Positions 43,582 to 51,928 of a stretch of 55,871 nucleotides of DNA are shown in pieces. The stretch's first letter is position 1. Each line of letters starts with the position of its first letter. The stretch lies in assembly GCA_902763615.1 (NCBI GenBank), contig CACWSX010000015.1, forward strand, positions 1-55,871, written 5' to 3'. The notes beneath the pieces are model-generated. The model did no database searches. It saw nothing but the letters and a program-made list of their open reading frames with translations, and was not told the DNA's origin. A program made the translations under genes and the position numbers. Origin of the DNA: an uncultured Prevotellaceae bacterium (GTDB lineage: Bacteria; Bacteroidota; Bacteroidia; Bacteroidales; Bacteroidaceae).

Positions 43582-44331
43582 ATGCACACAAGCGACAGCA
43601 TTGTAATCATTCCGACGTATAACGAAAAGGAAAACATTGAGAAGATTATCCGAGCCGTGTTCGGTCTGGAAAAATGTTTCCATATCCTCGTTATCGACGA
43701 TGGCTCCCCTGATGGAACAGCAACCATTGTCAAACATTTGATCAACAACGAGTTCAGCGACAGCCTATTCATCATGGAACGCAGTGGTAAACTCGGACTA
43801 GGAACAGCATATATAGCAGGTTTCAGGTGGGCCTTGGAGCACGACTATGAGTACGTCTTTGAGATGGATGCCGATTTCAGTCATGATCCCAACGATCTGC
43901 CCAGACTATATAGTGCCTGTCATGATGAAGGTTACGACGTGGCCATTGGAAGTCGGTACATCTCTGGTGTAAATGTTGTCAACTGGCCCATTGGTCGCGT
44001 ACTAATGAGTTATTTTGCCTCGAAATATGTGCGTATTGTGACGGGCTTCAAGGTACACGACACCACGGCTGGTTTTGTATGTTACAAGCATCGCGTGTTG
44101 AAGACCATCGAACTCGACAAGATACGCTTCAAGGGCTATGGTTTCCAAATTGAAATGAAATACACCGCTTATAAAATCGGATTTAAGATCAAGGAAGTCA
44201 GTGTTATCTTTGTCAATCGACAAGAAGGAACGAGCAAAATGTCTGGAGGAATCTTCGGCGAGGCCTTCTTTGGCGTGATGAAGCTCAGATGGGACGGTTG
44301 GACAAGGAAGTATCCGAAAATAAGTGAATAG
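43582..44331 (+). CDS. Polyprenol-phosphate mannosyltransferase (Dpm1-like), GT2
   Basis: 249 residues. GT2 motifs: IVIIPTYNEKENIEKII (about 7-23), VIDDGSPDGTA (about 37-47), KLGLGTAYIAGF, the DxD VFEMDADFSHDP (about 93-104), and DTTAGFVCYKHRVL with KEVSVIFVNRQEGTSKMSGG near the end. Matches bacterial Dpm1-type enzymes that make polyprenyl-phosphate mannose (or another hexose) for extracytoplasmic glycosylation. No C-terminal membrane segments, as in the short form. Followed after 13 bp by plsC; the junction is a 7-bp-period array. Confidence 0.92.
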   Translation: MHTSDSIVIIPTYNEKENIEKIIRAVFGLEKCFHILVIDDGSPDGTATIVKHLINNEFSDSLFIMERSGKLGLGTAYIAGFRWALEHDYEYVFEMDADFSHDPNDLPRLYSACHDEGYDVAIGSRYISGVNVVNWPIGRVLMSYFASKYVRIVTGFKVHDTTAGFVCYKHRVLKTIELDKIRFKGYGFQIEMKYTAYKIGFKIKEVSVIFVNRQEGTSKMSGGIFGEAFFGVMKLRWDGWTRKYPKISE

Positions 44332-44351
44332 GGATTAGAGAATTGTGAAAT
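44324..44351 (+). repeat. 7-bp-period repeat at a gene junction
   Basis: Degenerate units GTGAATA, GGGATTA, GAGAATT, GTGAAAT. The upstream stop and the GTG start of the next gene both lie inside the array. Confidence 0.55.
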
Positions 44352-45115
44352 ATTTAATCAAGATTCTATATAGAATTTATCAATTGGTGATAGGATTACC
44401 GCTACTGGTGATTATCACGATTGTGACAGCTTTGGAAGTCGGCATTGGCACTACCATCGGCAATGGTCACTTCTGGGGATATTTCCCAGGCCACTGGTGG
44501 GGTAAGCTCATTCTGAGACTTTTCCTGATTCCGGTCAAGGTGGAAGGTCGTGAACATCTGGAAAAAGAGCAGAGTTATGTTTTTGTCGCCAACCATCAAG
44601 GGTCATTCGACATCTTCCTCATCTATGGTCACTTGGGACGCAATTTCAAGTGGATGATGAAACAACAGTTGCGTAAGATTCCTTTTGTGGGCTATGCCTG
44701 TGAAAAGTCACATCAGATATTTGTCGACAAACGGGGCCCTAGCAAAATCCGGAAAACTTACGAGGATGCCCGTGAAATCTTAAAAGAAGGTTATAGTGTG
44801 ACGGTGTTCCCAGAGGGTGCACGTACCTTCACAGGACATATGGCGCATTTCAAAAAAGGCGCCTTCGCCTTGGCCGACGAACTGCAGCTGCCCGTTGTAC
44901 CCCTGACAATCAATGGCAGTTTCGACATTCTGCCACGTATGAAAGGTTTTAACTTCATCAACTGGCATCCAATGACCCTGACCATCCATCAGGCCATTTA
45001 CCCTATTGGACAAGGACCAGAGAATGTCGATGCCACAATGAGGCAGGCATATGACTCTGTCATGTCAGCACTAGAGACGAAGTATCAAGGATTTGTGGAA
45101 AACCCAGACCAATGA
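44345..45115 (+). CDS. plsC: 1-acyl-sn-glycerol-3-phosphate acyltransferase
   Basis: 256 residues. N-terminal membrane segment (about 10-40), then the acyltransferase motifs FVANHQGSFDIFLIYG (H-x4-D), FVDKRGPSKIRKT, VTVFPEGARTF (F-P-E-G) and LPVVPLTINGS. Converts lysophosphatidic acid to phosphatidic acid in membrane lipid synthesis. The GTG at 44345 is the likely start. Its end overlaps the next gene by 4 bp (ATGA). Confidence 0.93.
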   Translation: MKYLIKILYRIYQLVIGLPLLVIITIVTALEVGIGTTIGNGHFWGYFPGHWWGKLILRLFLIPVKVEGREHLEKEQSYVFVANHQGSFDIFLIYGHLGRNFKWMMKQQLRKIPFVGYACEKSHQIFVDKRGPSKIRKTYEDAREILKEGYSVTVFPEGARTFTGHMAHFKKGAFALADELQLPVVPLTINGSFDILPRMKGFNFINWHPMTLTIHQAIYPIGQGPENVDATMRQAYDSVMSALETKYQGFVENPDQ

Positions 45116-46305
45116 TTGCACGAGCGCCCTATTTATTCATCCTGCTGATCATCATCCCTGATTTGTATTTCGACTTTCATTATTGGCGACGTAAGTACTC
45201 TTTGGGACAACGGTTCTGTCGCTGGCTTCCCACCATTGGACTGGTGGTCTATACCATCTATCTGATGTATGAGATAAATTTTATTCCCGACAATCCGAAC
45301 ATTCTCTACATCTATCTCCTTCTGGTGGGCCTCATCGCCATACCCAAACTGGTATATATGCTCTGCTCCATCACAGGGCTGACATTTAGCAAACTGATAC
45401 ATAGGAAATCTTCCAAACATCCTGCAAAAAACTATGGCAATCTGATAGGACTGGTCTGTGTTCCCGTCATCTGGTACATTGTTCTATACGGCTCATTCAT
45501 CGGTTTCAACAAAGTGGAAGTGAACCGTCAGACATTCACTTCGCCCGATCTACCCAAGGCCTTCGACGGCTATAAGGTAGTGCTATTCTCCGACGCCCAT
45601 GTCGGCTCCTATACTGCCAGGAATGAACATGTCCTCAAAAAGGCTATTGACCTCATCAACACCCAGCATCCCGACATGATTGTATACACAGGCGACATCC
45701 AGAATACACAACCACAGGACATCTACCGCCACATGGACGTGCTGAGTTCACTGAGGGCGAAAGACGGCATCTACTCCATACTCGGCAACCACGACTATGG
45801 CGACTACATCTGCGGCAACACAGCCAAGAAAGTAGCAAACATGCGTGAAACCATGAGCTTAGAAAAACAAATGGGCTGGACGCTACTGATGAATGAGCAC
45901 CGTTATATTGATCGTGGGAAGAGCCATATCATCATTGCAGGTATGGAGAACGACGGCGACGGCATACGCTTCCCTCAGAAAGGCAATATCAAGAAGGCGC
46001 TGAAAGGCATCAACGATGATGACTTCATCCTCATGCTGGAACACGACCCATCTTCCTGGCGTCGAAGAATTATTCCTGACGGCAGAGCGCAGCTTACACT
46101 GAGCGGCCACACCCATAAGATGCAGTTCGCACTATTCGACTGGTGCCCGATGTCACTAACAGGCAAGGAAGTCAACGGCTGGTATACAGAAGATGAACAA
46201 TCGCTATTCGTCACTGCTGGTTTAGGCGGACTGATTCCCTTCCGTTTCGGCGCTCCAGGTGAAATTGCAGTCATCACCCTGAAGACACAATCAACTAAAG
46301 ATTAG
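45112..46305 (+). CDS. Membrane-anchored metallophosphoesterase
   Basis: 397 residues. Four hydrophobic segments in the first 140 residues, then a calcineurin-like phosphoesterase: VVLFSDAHVGS (D-x-H), MIVYTGDIQN (G-D), YSILGNHDYGDY (G-N-H-D), LMLEHDPSSW and LTLSGHTHKMQF (G-H-x-H). All metal ligands are present. Similar to YkuE/YaeI-type enzymes that act on phospholipids or lipid-linked phosphates; substrate unknown. Coupled to plsC by a 4-bp overlap, hinting at lipid work. Its 3' end overlaps the convergent MetH-activation gene by 11 bp. Confidence 0.9.
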   Translation: MIARAPYLFILLIIIPDLYFDFHYWRRKYSLGQRFCRWLPTIGLVVYTIYLMYEINFIPDNPNILYIYLLLVGLIAIPKLVYMLCSITGLTFSKLIHRKSSKHPAKNYGNLIGLVCVPVIWYIVLYGSFIGFNKVEVNRQTFTSPDLPKAFDGYKVVLFSDAHVGSYTARNEHVLKKAIDLINTQHPDMIVYTGDIQNTQPQDIYRHMDVLSSLRAKDGIYSILGNHDYGDYICGNTAKKVANMRETMSLEKQMGWTLLMNEHRYIDRGKSHIIIAGMENDGDGIRFPQKGNIKKALKGINDDDFILMLEHDPSSWRRRIIPDGRAQLTLSGHTHKMQFALFDWCPMSLTGKEVNGWYTEDEQSLFVTAGLGGLIPFRFGAPGEIAVITLKTQSTKD

Positions 46306-47098
46306 CTGCGAGGAACTTTCGACACACTTCTGTGGGGAGCCCACGGCGACGGGCATAATCCAACAATTGGTCTTCACCTATCTTCCCCAAACTGAAATAG
46401 TGGGCCTGAGGATGAGACATCATCAGACCACTCACGCTGGCGTGGGGTTTCATAGCGCCGCTCTCCGTCAGATAGATACCAATCTGTTTCATATTTAACA
46501 GTTCGTCGAGCACGAAATTCAGGCTCGTATCTGGCAACGAGGGATAACCAACGGCAGGACGGATGCCCTGAAACTTCTCAACAAGCATCTCAGCAATCGT
46601 CAGATGCTCATCCTTTGCATAGCCCCAGATATCCTTTCTTACCTGCTCATGCAGCCGTTCCGCAGCAGCCTCAGCCAGTCTATCGGCCAACAACTGAGCC
46701 ATCATTTTCTGATAAGGATCTTTGTCGAAATCTATTTCGAGCCCCATGTCAGCAGACGTGGCAAACCCCCCCATCTGATCATTCATGCCAGAAGTTATAG
46801 GACGTATAAAATCCGACAGGCATAGATAAGGTGGCTCACCCTGTTGCTGTCGCAAACAAGGTATCCTCCTGACTCCGGACTCCTGTCTCCTCACTACTAT
46901 ATCATCCCCATCAGCATTGGCTTCAAAAAGTTCAAAGAGGCCATAAGCATGATAGCGTCCTTCCCATTGTGTCAGGAGCATTTCCGCCTCCTGACGCAGA
47001 CACGCCTTCTCATCCTCATTCTTCACCTGCCAAGCAAAGAAGAAATATACCCAATTAATGTAGGGCACAAGTTCATGAATATCATAGGTGATGATCAT
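46295..47098 (-). CDS. Stand-alone vitamin B12-dependent methionine synthase activation domain
   Basis: 267 residues that match only the C-terminal AdoMet-binding activation module of MetH. Features: the helical start, DYIRPI-like SDFIRPITSGMNDQMGGFATS, AERLHEQVRKDIWGY, the AdoMet-binding FQGIRPAVGYPSLPD (R-P-A-x-G-Y-P), and the C-terminal SVSGLMMSHPQAHYFSLGKIGEDQLLDYARR. In whole MetH this domain carries out reductive methylation of cob(II)alamin; here it is a separate protein, so a MetH lacking it should exist elsewhere. Residues about 69-80 are encoded by a 7-bp-period repeat (46863-46897). The start overlaps pyrC by 4 bp. Confidence 0.88.
   Translation of the reverse strand: MIITYDIHELVPYINWVYFFFAWQVKNEDEKACLRQEAEMLLTQWEGRYHAYGLFELFEANADGDDIVVRRQESGVRRIPCLRQQQGEPPYLCLSDFIRPITSGMNDQMGGFATSADMGLEIDFDKDPYQKMMAQLLADRLAEAAAERLHEQVRKDIWGYAKDEHLTIAEMLVEKFQGIRPAVGYPSLPDTSLNFVLDELLNMKQIGIYLTESGAMKPHASVSGLMMSHPQAHYFSLGKIGEDQLLDYARRRGLPTEVCRKFLAANL
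46863..46897 (-). repeat. 7-bp-period repeat inside a coding sequence
   Basis: Plus-strand units ATCCTCC, TGACTCC, GGACTCC, TGTCTCC, TCACTAC. It encodes a QESGVRR-like insert in the MetH-activation protein, between conserved blocks. Confidence 0.65.
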
Positions 47099-48432
47099 CT
47101 GAAAACGACAGGTTGCCCGATATAGTCAGTATCCACCTCACCATCCGCATAGACAGTATGTCCATTGCAAAGCGTGCGTTCCACACGCCAAAGAAACATA
47201 TGTCCTTCCATTGGACTCCAACCACACTTGCTTTGAATCACATGTTTCGTGCAGACCCAAGCTGTATTGGGACGTACCAGTACTAAATCTGCCTGATAAC
47301 CCTCACGGATAAAACCACGATGGCGAATTTCAAAGAGACTAGCAGGATTGTGACACATCAATTCCACAAGCCGTTCCAAAGTCAGAATGCCATTATCCAC
47401 CAATTCAAGCATAGTCACCAAGGAGAACTGAATCATCGGCATCCCACTGACCGCCTTCGCACAGCCACCTTCTTTCTGTGACAGCAGATGAGGGGCGTGG
47501 TCTGTACCGATTACCGCAATCCGTCCATCAGTGAGCGCCCGCTGTAAGGCCTCACGATCGCGTTCCGTCTTGATAGAAGGATTACACTTGATACGTGTGT
47601 CCAAACTAGCATAATCACGATCACAGAAATAAAGATGAGAAGGCGTCACCTCAGCAGTAATGTCAGAAAAGTGAGAGCTACCATTTGCTGGAATTAAATC
47701 CAACTCCTTAGCTGTCGTCAAGTGAGCGATGTGCAGACGAGCATGATGCTTTGTTGCCAGTTCCACAGCCAAACGTGTACTCTCATAGCAGGCCTCTTCA
47801 CTCCGGATCTCCGGATGGTGGATCACTTTGGGATCCTCACCATATTTCGCTTTCGCCTCAGCCATATTACGGTTGATGATGGCCGTATCCTCGCAATGCG
47901 CCATGATAGGCAGTTTTGCCGAAGAAAACAACTGTTCCAACGACTCACGACGATCCACAAGCATATTACCCGTAGAACTGCCCATAAAGAGTTTGATACC
48001 TGGAATACGATGCGGATCCAACAGCCCAAAGAGCGCAATATTATCGTTGGTAGCACCAAAAAAGAAACCGTAATTCACGTGACTCTTCTTGGCAGCCAAG
48101 GCAAATTTCCCTTCAAGTGCTTCAAGCGTCGTTGTCTGAGGCACCGTGTTTGGCATATCGAAATAGGTGGTAACACCACCAGCCGCTGCAGCACGACTTT
48201 CCGTGTCAATGTCAGCTTTCTCCGTCAGGCCTGGCTCGCGAAAGTGGACATGATCATCGATGATGCCTGGCAACACAAAACATCCCGAAGCATCAATGAC
48301 CTCGTCTAATGATACTTCGGGATTTATATTTCCTTGAATAATTTGCGTTATCTTTCCATCTTCGATGACGATCGTACCATCGAACGTCCTGCCTTCATTG
48401 ACAATGGTTCCGCCCTCGACAATGGTTCTCAT
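47095..48432 (-). CDS. pyrC: Dihydroorotase
   Basis: 445 residues, amidohydrolase fold. Closes carbamoyl-aspartate to dihydroorotate in de novo pyrimidine synthesis. Metal site IDDHVHFREPGLTEKADI (H-x-H), then the substrate-binding TYFDMPNT, second His in ARLHIAHLTTAKEL, and the Asp ligand in IAVIGTDHAPH. Catalytic residues are present, unlike the inactive PyrC-like partners. Between the DUF4369 gene and the MetH-activation gene with 4-bp overlaps on both sides, so all three form a coupled operon. Confidence 0.95.
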   Translation of the reverse strand: MRTIVEGGTIVNEGRTFDGTIVIEDGKITQIIQGNINPEVSLDEVIDASGCFVLPGIIDDHVHFREPGLTEKADIDTESRAAAAGGVTTYFDMPNTVPQTTTLEALEGKFALAAKKSHVNYGFFFGATNDNIALFGLLDPHRIPGIKLFMGSSTGNMLVDRRESLEQLFSSAKLPIMAHCEDTAIINRNMAEAKAKYGEDPKVIHHPEIRSEEACYESTRLAVELATKHHARLHIAHLTTAKELDLIPANGSSHFSDITAEVTPSHLYFCDRDYASLDTRIKCNPSIKTERDREALQRALTDGRIAVIGTDHAPHLLSQKEGGCAKAVSGMPMIQFSLVTMLELVDNGILTLERLVELMCHNPASLFEIRHRGFIREGYQADLVLVRPNTAWVCTKHVIQSKCGWSPMEGHMFLWRVERTLCNGHTVYADGEVDTDYIGQPVVFR

Positions 48433-49229
48433 TTCTGGGGAAGATGAGTCAGAGGCACATGCACGGAGTCTGGCAACGTATGTGGCGGCTGAATGGGGGC
48501 AGCCTCAGTGGGCATATCGTGTGGTACATCGTCAACCAAGCCATTCTCACGAGCCTGAATCTCATTAGCAGTCTTATAGTATTCACTCACATAAGGGTCT
48601 GATTTAAACTTCTGCGTCGCCTTACTCATAATATCCTCGATCTGAGGCGTCAGCACAGGATAAGGATAGCTGCTGGTCATCATCATAAAAACACCAGGTC
48701 CCAGCACATTGTCGAAGTTCTCGACGATGAAGTTAGTCACCAGGCTATCTTCTTTCTGAGCGATCACAGCCGCTTCTACAGTGAGCTGCTGATTGATCTC
48801 ATCTTCATCGATACCGTCAAGTAGCATCTGACTCTGCTTATGAGACAGCTCGTTCATCTCATTATTCAGTTGATTGTGTAGGGTGATGAAATCATAGAGT
48901 TTCTCATTCAGAGGGGTGCCACTCACACGCTGACTGGCATTGTCGATCTTGATTTCTATCTCTCCTTTCTCCACAACGATTGGCAGGATACTCTCCTCAT
49001 CCATATAAAGACTGGCCATCCGAATGGTATCCAGCAGTCCGGCAAAGCGGAACTTGCCATGCACCACATCGCAGGAATCGATACTTTTCAACTCCTGATC
49101 TTTGATGGCTTTCAAGTAGAGTTTACTGCCATCCAGCGACGAAACCGTCGACGACCCCTGAATATTATAGGAGTCTGCACACGATGTCAGAGCAACAATG
49201 GCGATGATTGTATATACAAACTTATTCAT
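48429..49229 (-). CDS. DUF4369 lipoprotein
   Basis: 266 residues. Lipobox ALTSC (Cys17). The DUF4369 domain (about 20-125) has YNIQGSSTVSSLDGSKLYL, then SIDSCDVVHGKFRFAGLL and LPIVVEKGEIEIKID, a beta-rich pattern usually fused to thioredoxin-like domains in Bacteroidales. Here the C-terminal part is helical (about 130-230) with no CxxC, and ends with a Pro/His-rich tail. Function unknown. The ATG at 49229 is used because of the promoter at 49258-49265 and the signal peptide. Confidence 0.83.
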   Translation of the reverse strand: MNKFVYTIIAIVALTSCADSYNIQGSSTVSSLDGSKLYLKAIKDQELKSIDSCDVVHGKFRFAGLLDTIRMASLYMDEESILPIVVEKGEIEIKIDNASQRVSGTPLNEKLYDFITLHNQLNNEMNELSHKQSQMLLDGIDEDEINQQLTVEAAVIAQKEDSLVTNFIVENFDNVLGPGVFMMMTSSYPYPVLTPQIEDIMSKATQKFKSDPYVSEYYKTANEIQARENGLVDDVPHDMPTEAAPIQPPHTLPDSVHVPLTHLPQK

Positions 49230-49257
49230 TTCTTTTTGTTTTCGTTGCAAATGTACA

Positions 49258-49265
49258 ACGTAATC
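49258..49265 (-). promoter_or_regulatory. -7 box of the DUF4369-pyrC operon
   Basis: TACATTTG on the minus strand, 29 bp before the ATG. Confidence 0.6.
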
Positions 49266-49325
49266 TTGAATTGGGAAAAAAAATTTGCGCATTTTAAAAC
49301 AAATGCGCATTCTTTTATAGTTTTT

Positions 49326-49715
49326 TCATTCTTTTGCTAATTCCTGACCTATTCTATGGAAGGAATAGAGTTGCAGGATGGCAGCAATCAGCAGCGTTAC
49401 AACCCATTTCTGATAGACATATTGAAGATAGGTAATGTAATCGAGTCCGAAGATGTTGCGCTGACTGGCAAACATAAGCAAGGCCGACACCAGAAACAAC
49501 ACATCGCTCAGCAGCATCATTCTGCGTAAACGACGTATAGTCACGTTCTGTCCATCGTAGCGCTGCTTCATCTGCATGGCGGTGAAGCAGAGAGCACCCA
49601 AGGCGAAAACATAGGGCGCAGCACCCCAAGCCAATAGACTCGTACCGGCACCGATGACCATCAGCAGGCCACCCACCAGGAAGATGATACTCTCCACCCT
49701 ACTCAGCTGTCTCAT
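49326..49715 (-). CDS. Small four-span membrane protein, unknown function
   Basis: 129 residues with about four hydrophobic segments (IIFLVGGLLMVIGAGTSLLAW, YVFALGALCFTAM, MLLSDVLFLVSALLMFA, WVVTLLIAAILQLYSF). Charged loops carry RRLRRM. I recognise no named family; proteins like it follow divIC in Bacteroidales. It overlaps the upstream DivIC/FtsB-like gene by 17 bp. Confidence 0.7.
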   Translation of the reverse strand: MRQLSRVESIIFLVGGLLMVIGAGTSLLAWGAAPYVFALGALCFTAMQMKQRYDGQNVTIRRLRRMMLLSDVLFLVSALLMFASQRNIFGLDYITYLQYVYQKWVVTLLIAAILQLYSFHRIGQELAKE

Positions 49716-50058
49716 TGCTTACGATTGGTTTGGCTTCACGGTCATCATCACTGAGTACGAAGATGTCCTCATCGTCAGCCTTCATAAAGTAACGCTCACG
49801 GGCAATCTTCTCCATCGCCTTTGGATTACGTGACAGTTCGCGGATCTGAGCCTGGTCACGCTCATACTCTGAATTGTACTTCGCAATCTCCTCCTCCAAG
49901 TCACTGATACGCTGCTTATTCTTGAAGTGACTCCAAATGCTGTTTTCGTCGAAGAAACCAACAATTAGCACACCCAACAGACAAACGACAGTATACTTCG
50001 TGGCCTGAGCATGCAATACCTTTAGGGCAAAAACCTTAATACTATTCAATACTTTCAT
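49699..50058 (-). CDS. Septum formation initiator (DivIC/FtsB family)
   Basis: 119 residues. One membrane span (about 22-38, YTVVCLLGVLIVGFF), then a coiled coil (about 48-80, KNKQRISDLEEEIAKYN) and the family block NPKAMEKIARERYFMKADDEDIFVL (about 78-102). Part of the FtsQLB/DivIB-DivIC-FtsL divisome complex. The ATG at 50058 follows the promoter box at 50069-50076. Confidence 0.88.
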   Translation of the reverse strand: MKVLNSIKVFALKVLHAQATKYTVVCLLGVLIVGFFDENSIWSHFKNKQRISDLEEEIAKYNSEYERDQAQIRELSRNPKAMEKIARERYFMKADDEDIFVLSDDDREAKPIVSNETAE

Positions 50059-50068
50059 ATTTCGACTG

Positions 50069-50076
50069 CAAAGATA
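50069..50076 (-). promoter_or_regulatory. -7 box of the DivIC/FtsB gene
   Basis: TATCTTTG on the minus strand, 11 bp before the ATG; back to back with the dnaX box 22 bp away. Confidence 0.6.
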
Positions 50077-50098
50077 CGCATTTTTCGAAATAAATTTG

Positions 50099-50106
50099 TA
50101 TCTTTG
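50099..50106 (+). promoter_or_regulatory. -7 box of dnaX
   Basis: TATCTTTG, 22 bp before the ATG at 50129. Confidence 0.6.
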
Positions 50107-50128
50107 CACCAAAATTTTAATAAATAAT

Positions 50129-51925
50129 ATGGAATATATCGTTTCAGCACGTAAGTACCGTCCTACAACCTTCGATACTGTCGTTGGTCAGGCGGCACTC
50201 ACCACTACCCTGAAAAACGCAGTGAAGAGCGGAAAACTGGCTCATGCCTACCTCTTCTGCGGCCCTCGCGGTGTGGGAAAGACTACCTGTGCCCGTATCT
50301 TTGCCAAGGCCATCAATTGCCAGAACCCTACGGCCGAGGGCGAGGCCTGTAATGAATGCGAAAGTTGTCAGTCGTTCAACGAGCAACGTTCTCTGAACAT
50401 CTTCGAACTCGACGCAGCCTCCAACAACAGTGTGGAACACATCAAGACGCTGATGGAGCAGACACGCATTCCACCGCAGCTCGGCCGCTACAAGGTTTTC
50501 ATCATCGACGAGGTGCACATGCTCTCTACAGCCGCCTTCAACGCATTCCTGAAAACCCTCGAGGAACCACCCGCACACGTCATCTTCATCCTAGCCACCA
50601 CTGAGAAGCATAAGATACTGCCCACCATCCTCAGCCGTTGTCAGATCTACGACTTCGAGCGGATGACCGTCCGCAACACGATCGACCATCTGAAGACCGT
50701 TGCTGAAAAAGAGGGCATCCAATACGAGGAGCAGGCACTAGCCGTCATCGCAGAGAAGGCTGATGGCGGTATGCGCGACGCCCTCTCCATCTTCGACCAA
50801 GCCACATCATTCTGCCAGGGCAACATCACCTACGACAAGGTGATTGAGGATCTCAACGTGCTCGATGCCGAGAACTATTTCAAGATTATCGACCTCTCTA
50901 TTATAAATAATGTGAGCGACATCATGGTGCTGCTCAACTCAATTATCAACAAGGGCTTCGATGGCGGATTGCTCATACAGGGCCTCGCTAAGCATGTGCG
51001 CAACGTACTGATGGCAAAGGATCCGCAGACACTCCCTTTACTCGAAGTGAGCGACCAGCAGCGTGAGCGCTATCAGGAGCAGGCTAAGAAATGCGAGACA
51101 CGTTTCCTCTATCAGGCACTCAAACTGATGAACCAGTGTGACATCAACTACCGCCAGTCATCAAACAAACGACTGCTTGTAGAACTGACACTTATCGAGG
51201 TCGCGCAAATCACCCAGCCTGACGACGGCGCCAGCGCGGGGCGCCGCCCCAAGCGATTAAAATCCCTGTTTAAGCATTTGATACAGCAGTCTCAGCCTAA
51301 GTCAGCGACCCCGCAGGTAGTCGCTGCTGAGGCACCTGTATCCCAACCTTACCCAAAGAATCAGAACACCCTGAGTACTCCAAGTCCTCAGAAGACGCCA
51401 ACCGACCAGCCCGCCAAGGCTCCCAAGCCCACAGTCTCCACTACATCCATGAAAAATATTGGTTTCTCCTGGACCAAACTCCGTCAGGACAGATCATCGA
51501 AAGTCAACTTTTCCGATAGCCTGGCCGAAATGAAAGACGGGCAAGCGAACGACCAGAAGTTTTCGCAGGAGGATCTCGAACTGCAATGGATGTCGATGTG
51601 CAACCGCATGTCCGACAACCAGCCTCAGCTCATTGGCATCGCTACGCGCATGAAGAACATGAACCCGGTGATTACTGAATTTCCACAGATAGAAGTAACC
51701 GTCGAAAACGAACTCATCAAGCAAGATATGGAGGCCATCTACAAGAGCATCCTCAAAACCCTTCAACTGCATCTACGAAACAATCAGATCACCTTTACTA
51801 TCTTGGTCAGCGACCAGAAAGAGCAGACCAGAATTCTCTCCCGTCGCGAGCAGTTCGAGGAAATGAGCAAAATAAATCCTGCCGTAGCGAAACTACAGCA
51901 GGCATTTGATCTTGAACTCGCCTGA
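50129..51925 (+). CDS. dnaX: DNA polymerase III subunit gamma/tau
   Basis: 598 residues. Clamp-loader ATPase: Walker A GPRGVGKTT (about 45-53), zinc Cys set (Cys64, Cys74, Cys77, Cys80), Walker B DEVHML, sensor-1 FILATTEKHKILPTILSRCQ. From about 370 is a Pro/Ser/Gln-rich linker, then the tau-like C-terminal domain that contacts the polymerase. No obvious slippery site for gamma formation was seen. The ATG at 50129 gives the usual MEYIVSARKYRP. Confidence 0.96.
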   Translation: MEYIVSARKYRPTTFDTVVGQAALTTTLKNAVKSGKLAHAYLFCGPRGVGKTTCARIFAKAINCQNPTAEGEACNECESCQSFNEQRSLNIFELDAASNNSVEHIKTLMEQTRIPPQLGRYKVFIIDEVHMLSTAAFNAFLKTLEEPPAHVIFILATTEKHKILPTILSRCQIYDFERMTVRNTIDHLKTVAEKEGIQYEEQALAVIAEKADGGMRDALSIFDQATSFCQGNITYDKVIEDLNVLDAENYFKIIDLSIINNVSDIMVLLNSIINKGFDGGLLIQGLAKHVRNVLMAKDPQTLPLLEVSDQQRERYQEQAKKCETRFLYQALKLMNQCDINYRQSSNKRLLVELTLIEVAQITQPDDGASAGRRPKRLKSLFKHLIQQSQPKSATPQVVAAEAPVSQPYPKNQNTLSTPSPQKTPTDQPAKAPKPTVSTTSMKNIGFSWTKLRQDRSSKVNFSDSLAEMKDGQANDQKFSQEDLELQWMSMCNRMSDNQPQLIGIATRMKNMNPVITEFPQIEVTVENELIKQDMEAIYKSILKTLQLHLRNNQITFTILVSDQKEQTRILSRREQFEEMSKINPAVAKLQQAFDLELA

Positions 51926-51928
51926 CAG

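Noticed and set aside
47722-48309. 195-codon plus-strand ORF opposite pyrC
   Set aside because: Shadow of dihydroorotase, His/Arg/Cys-rich by complement.
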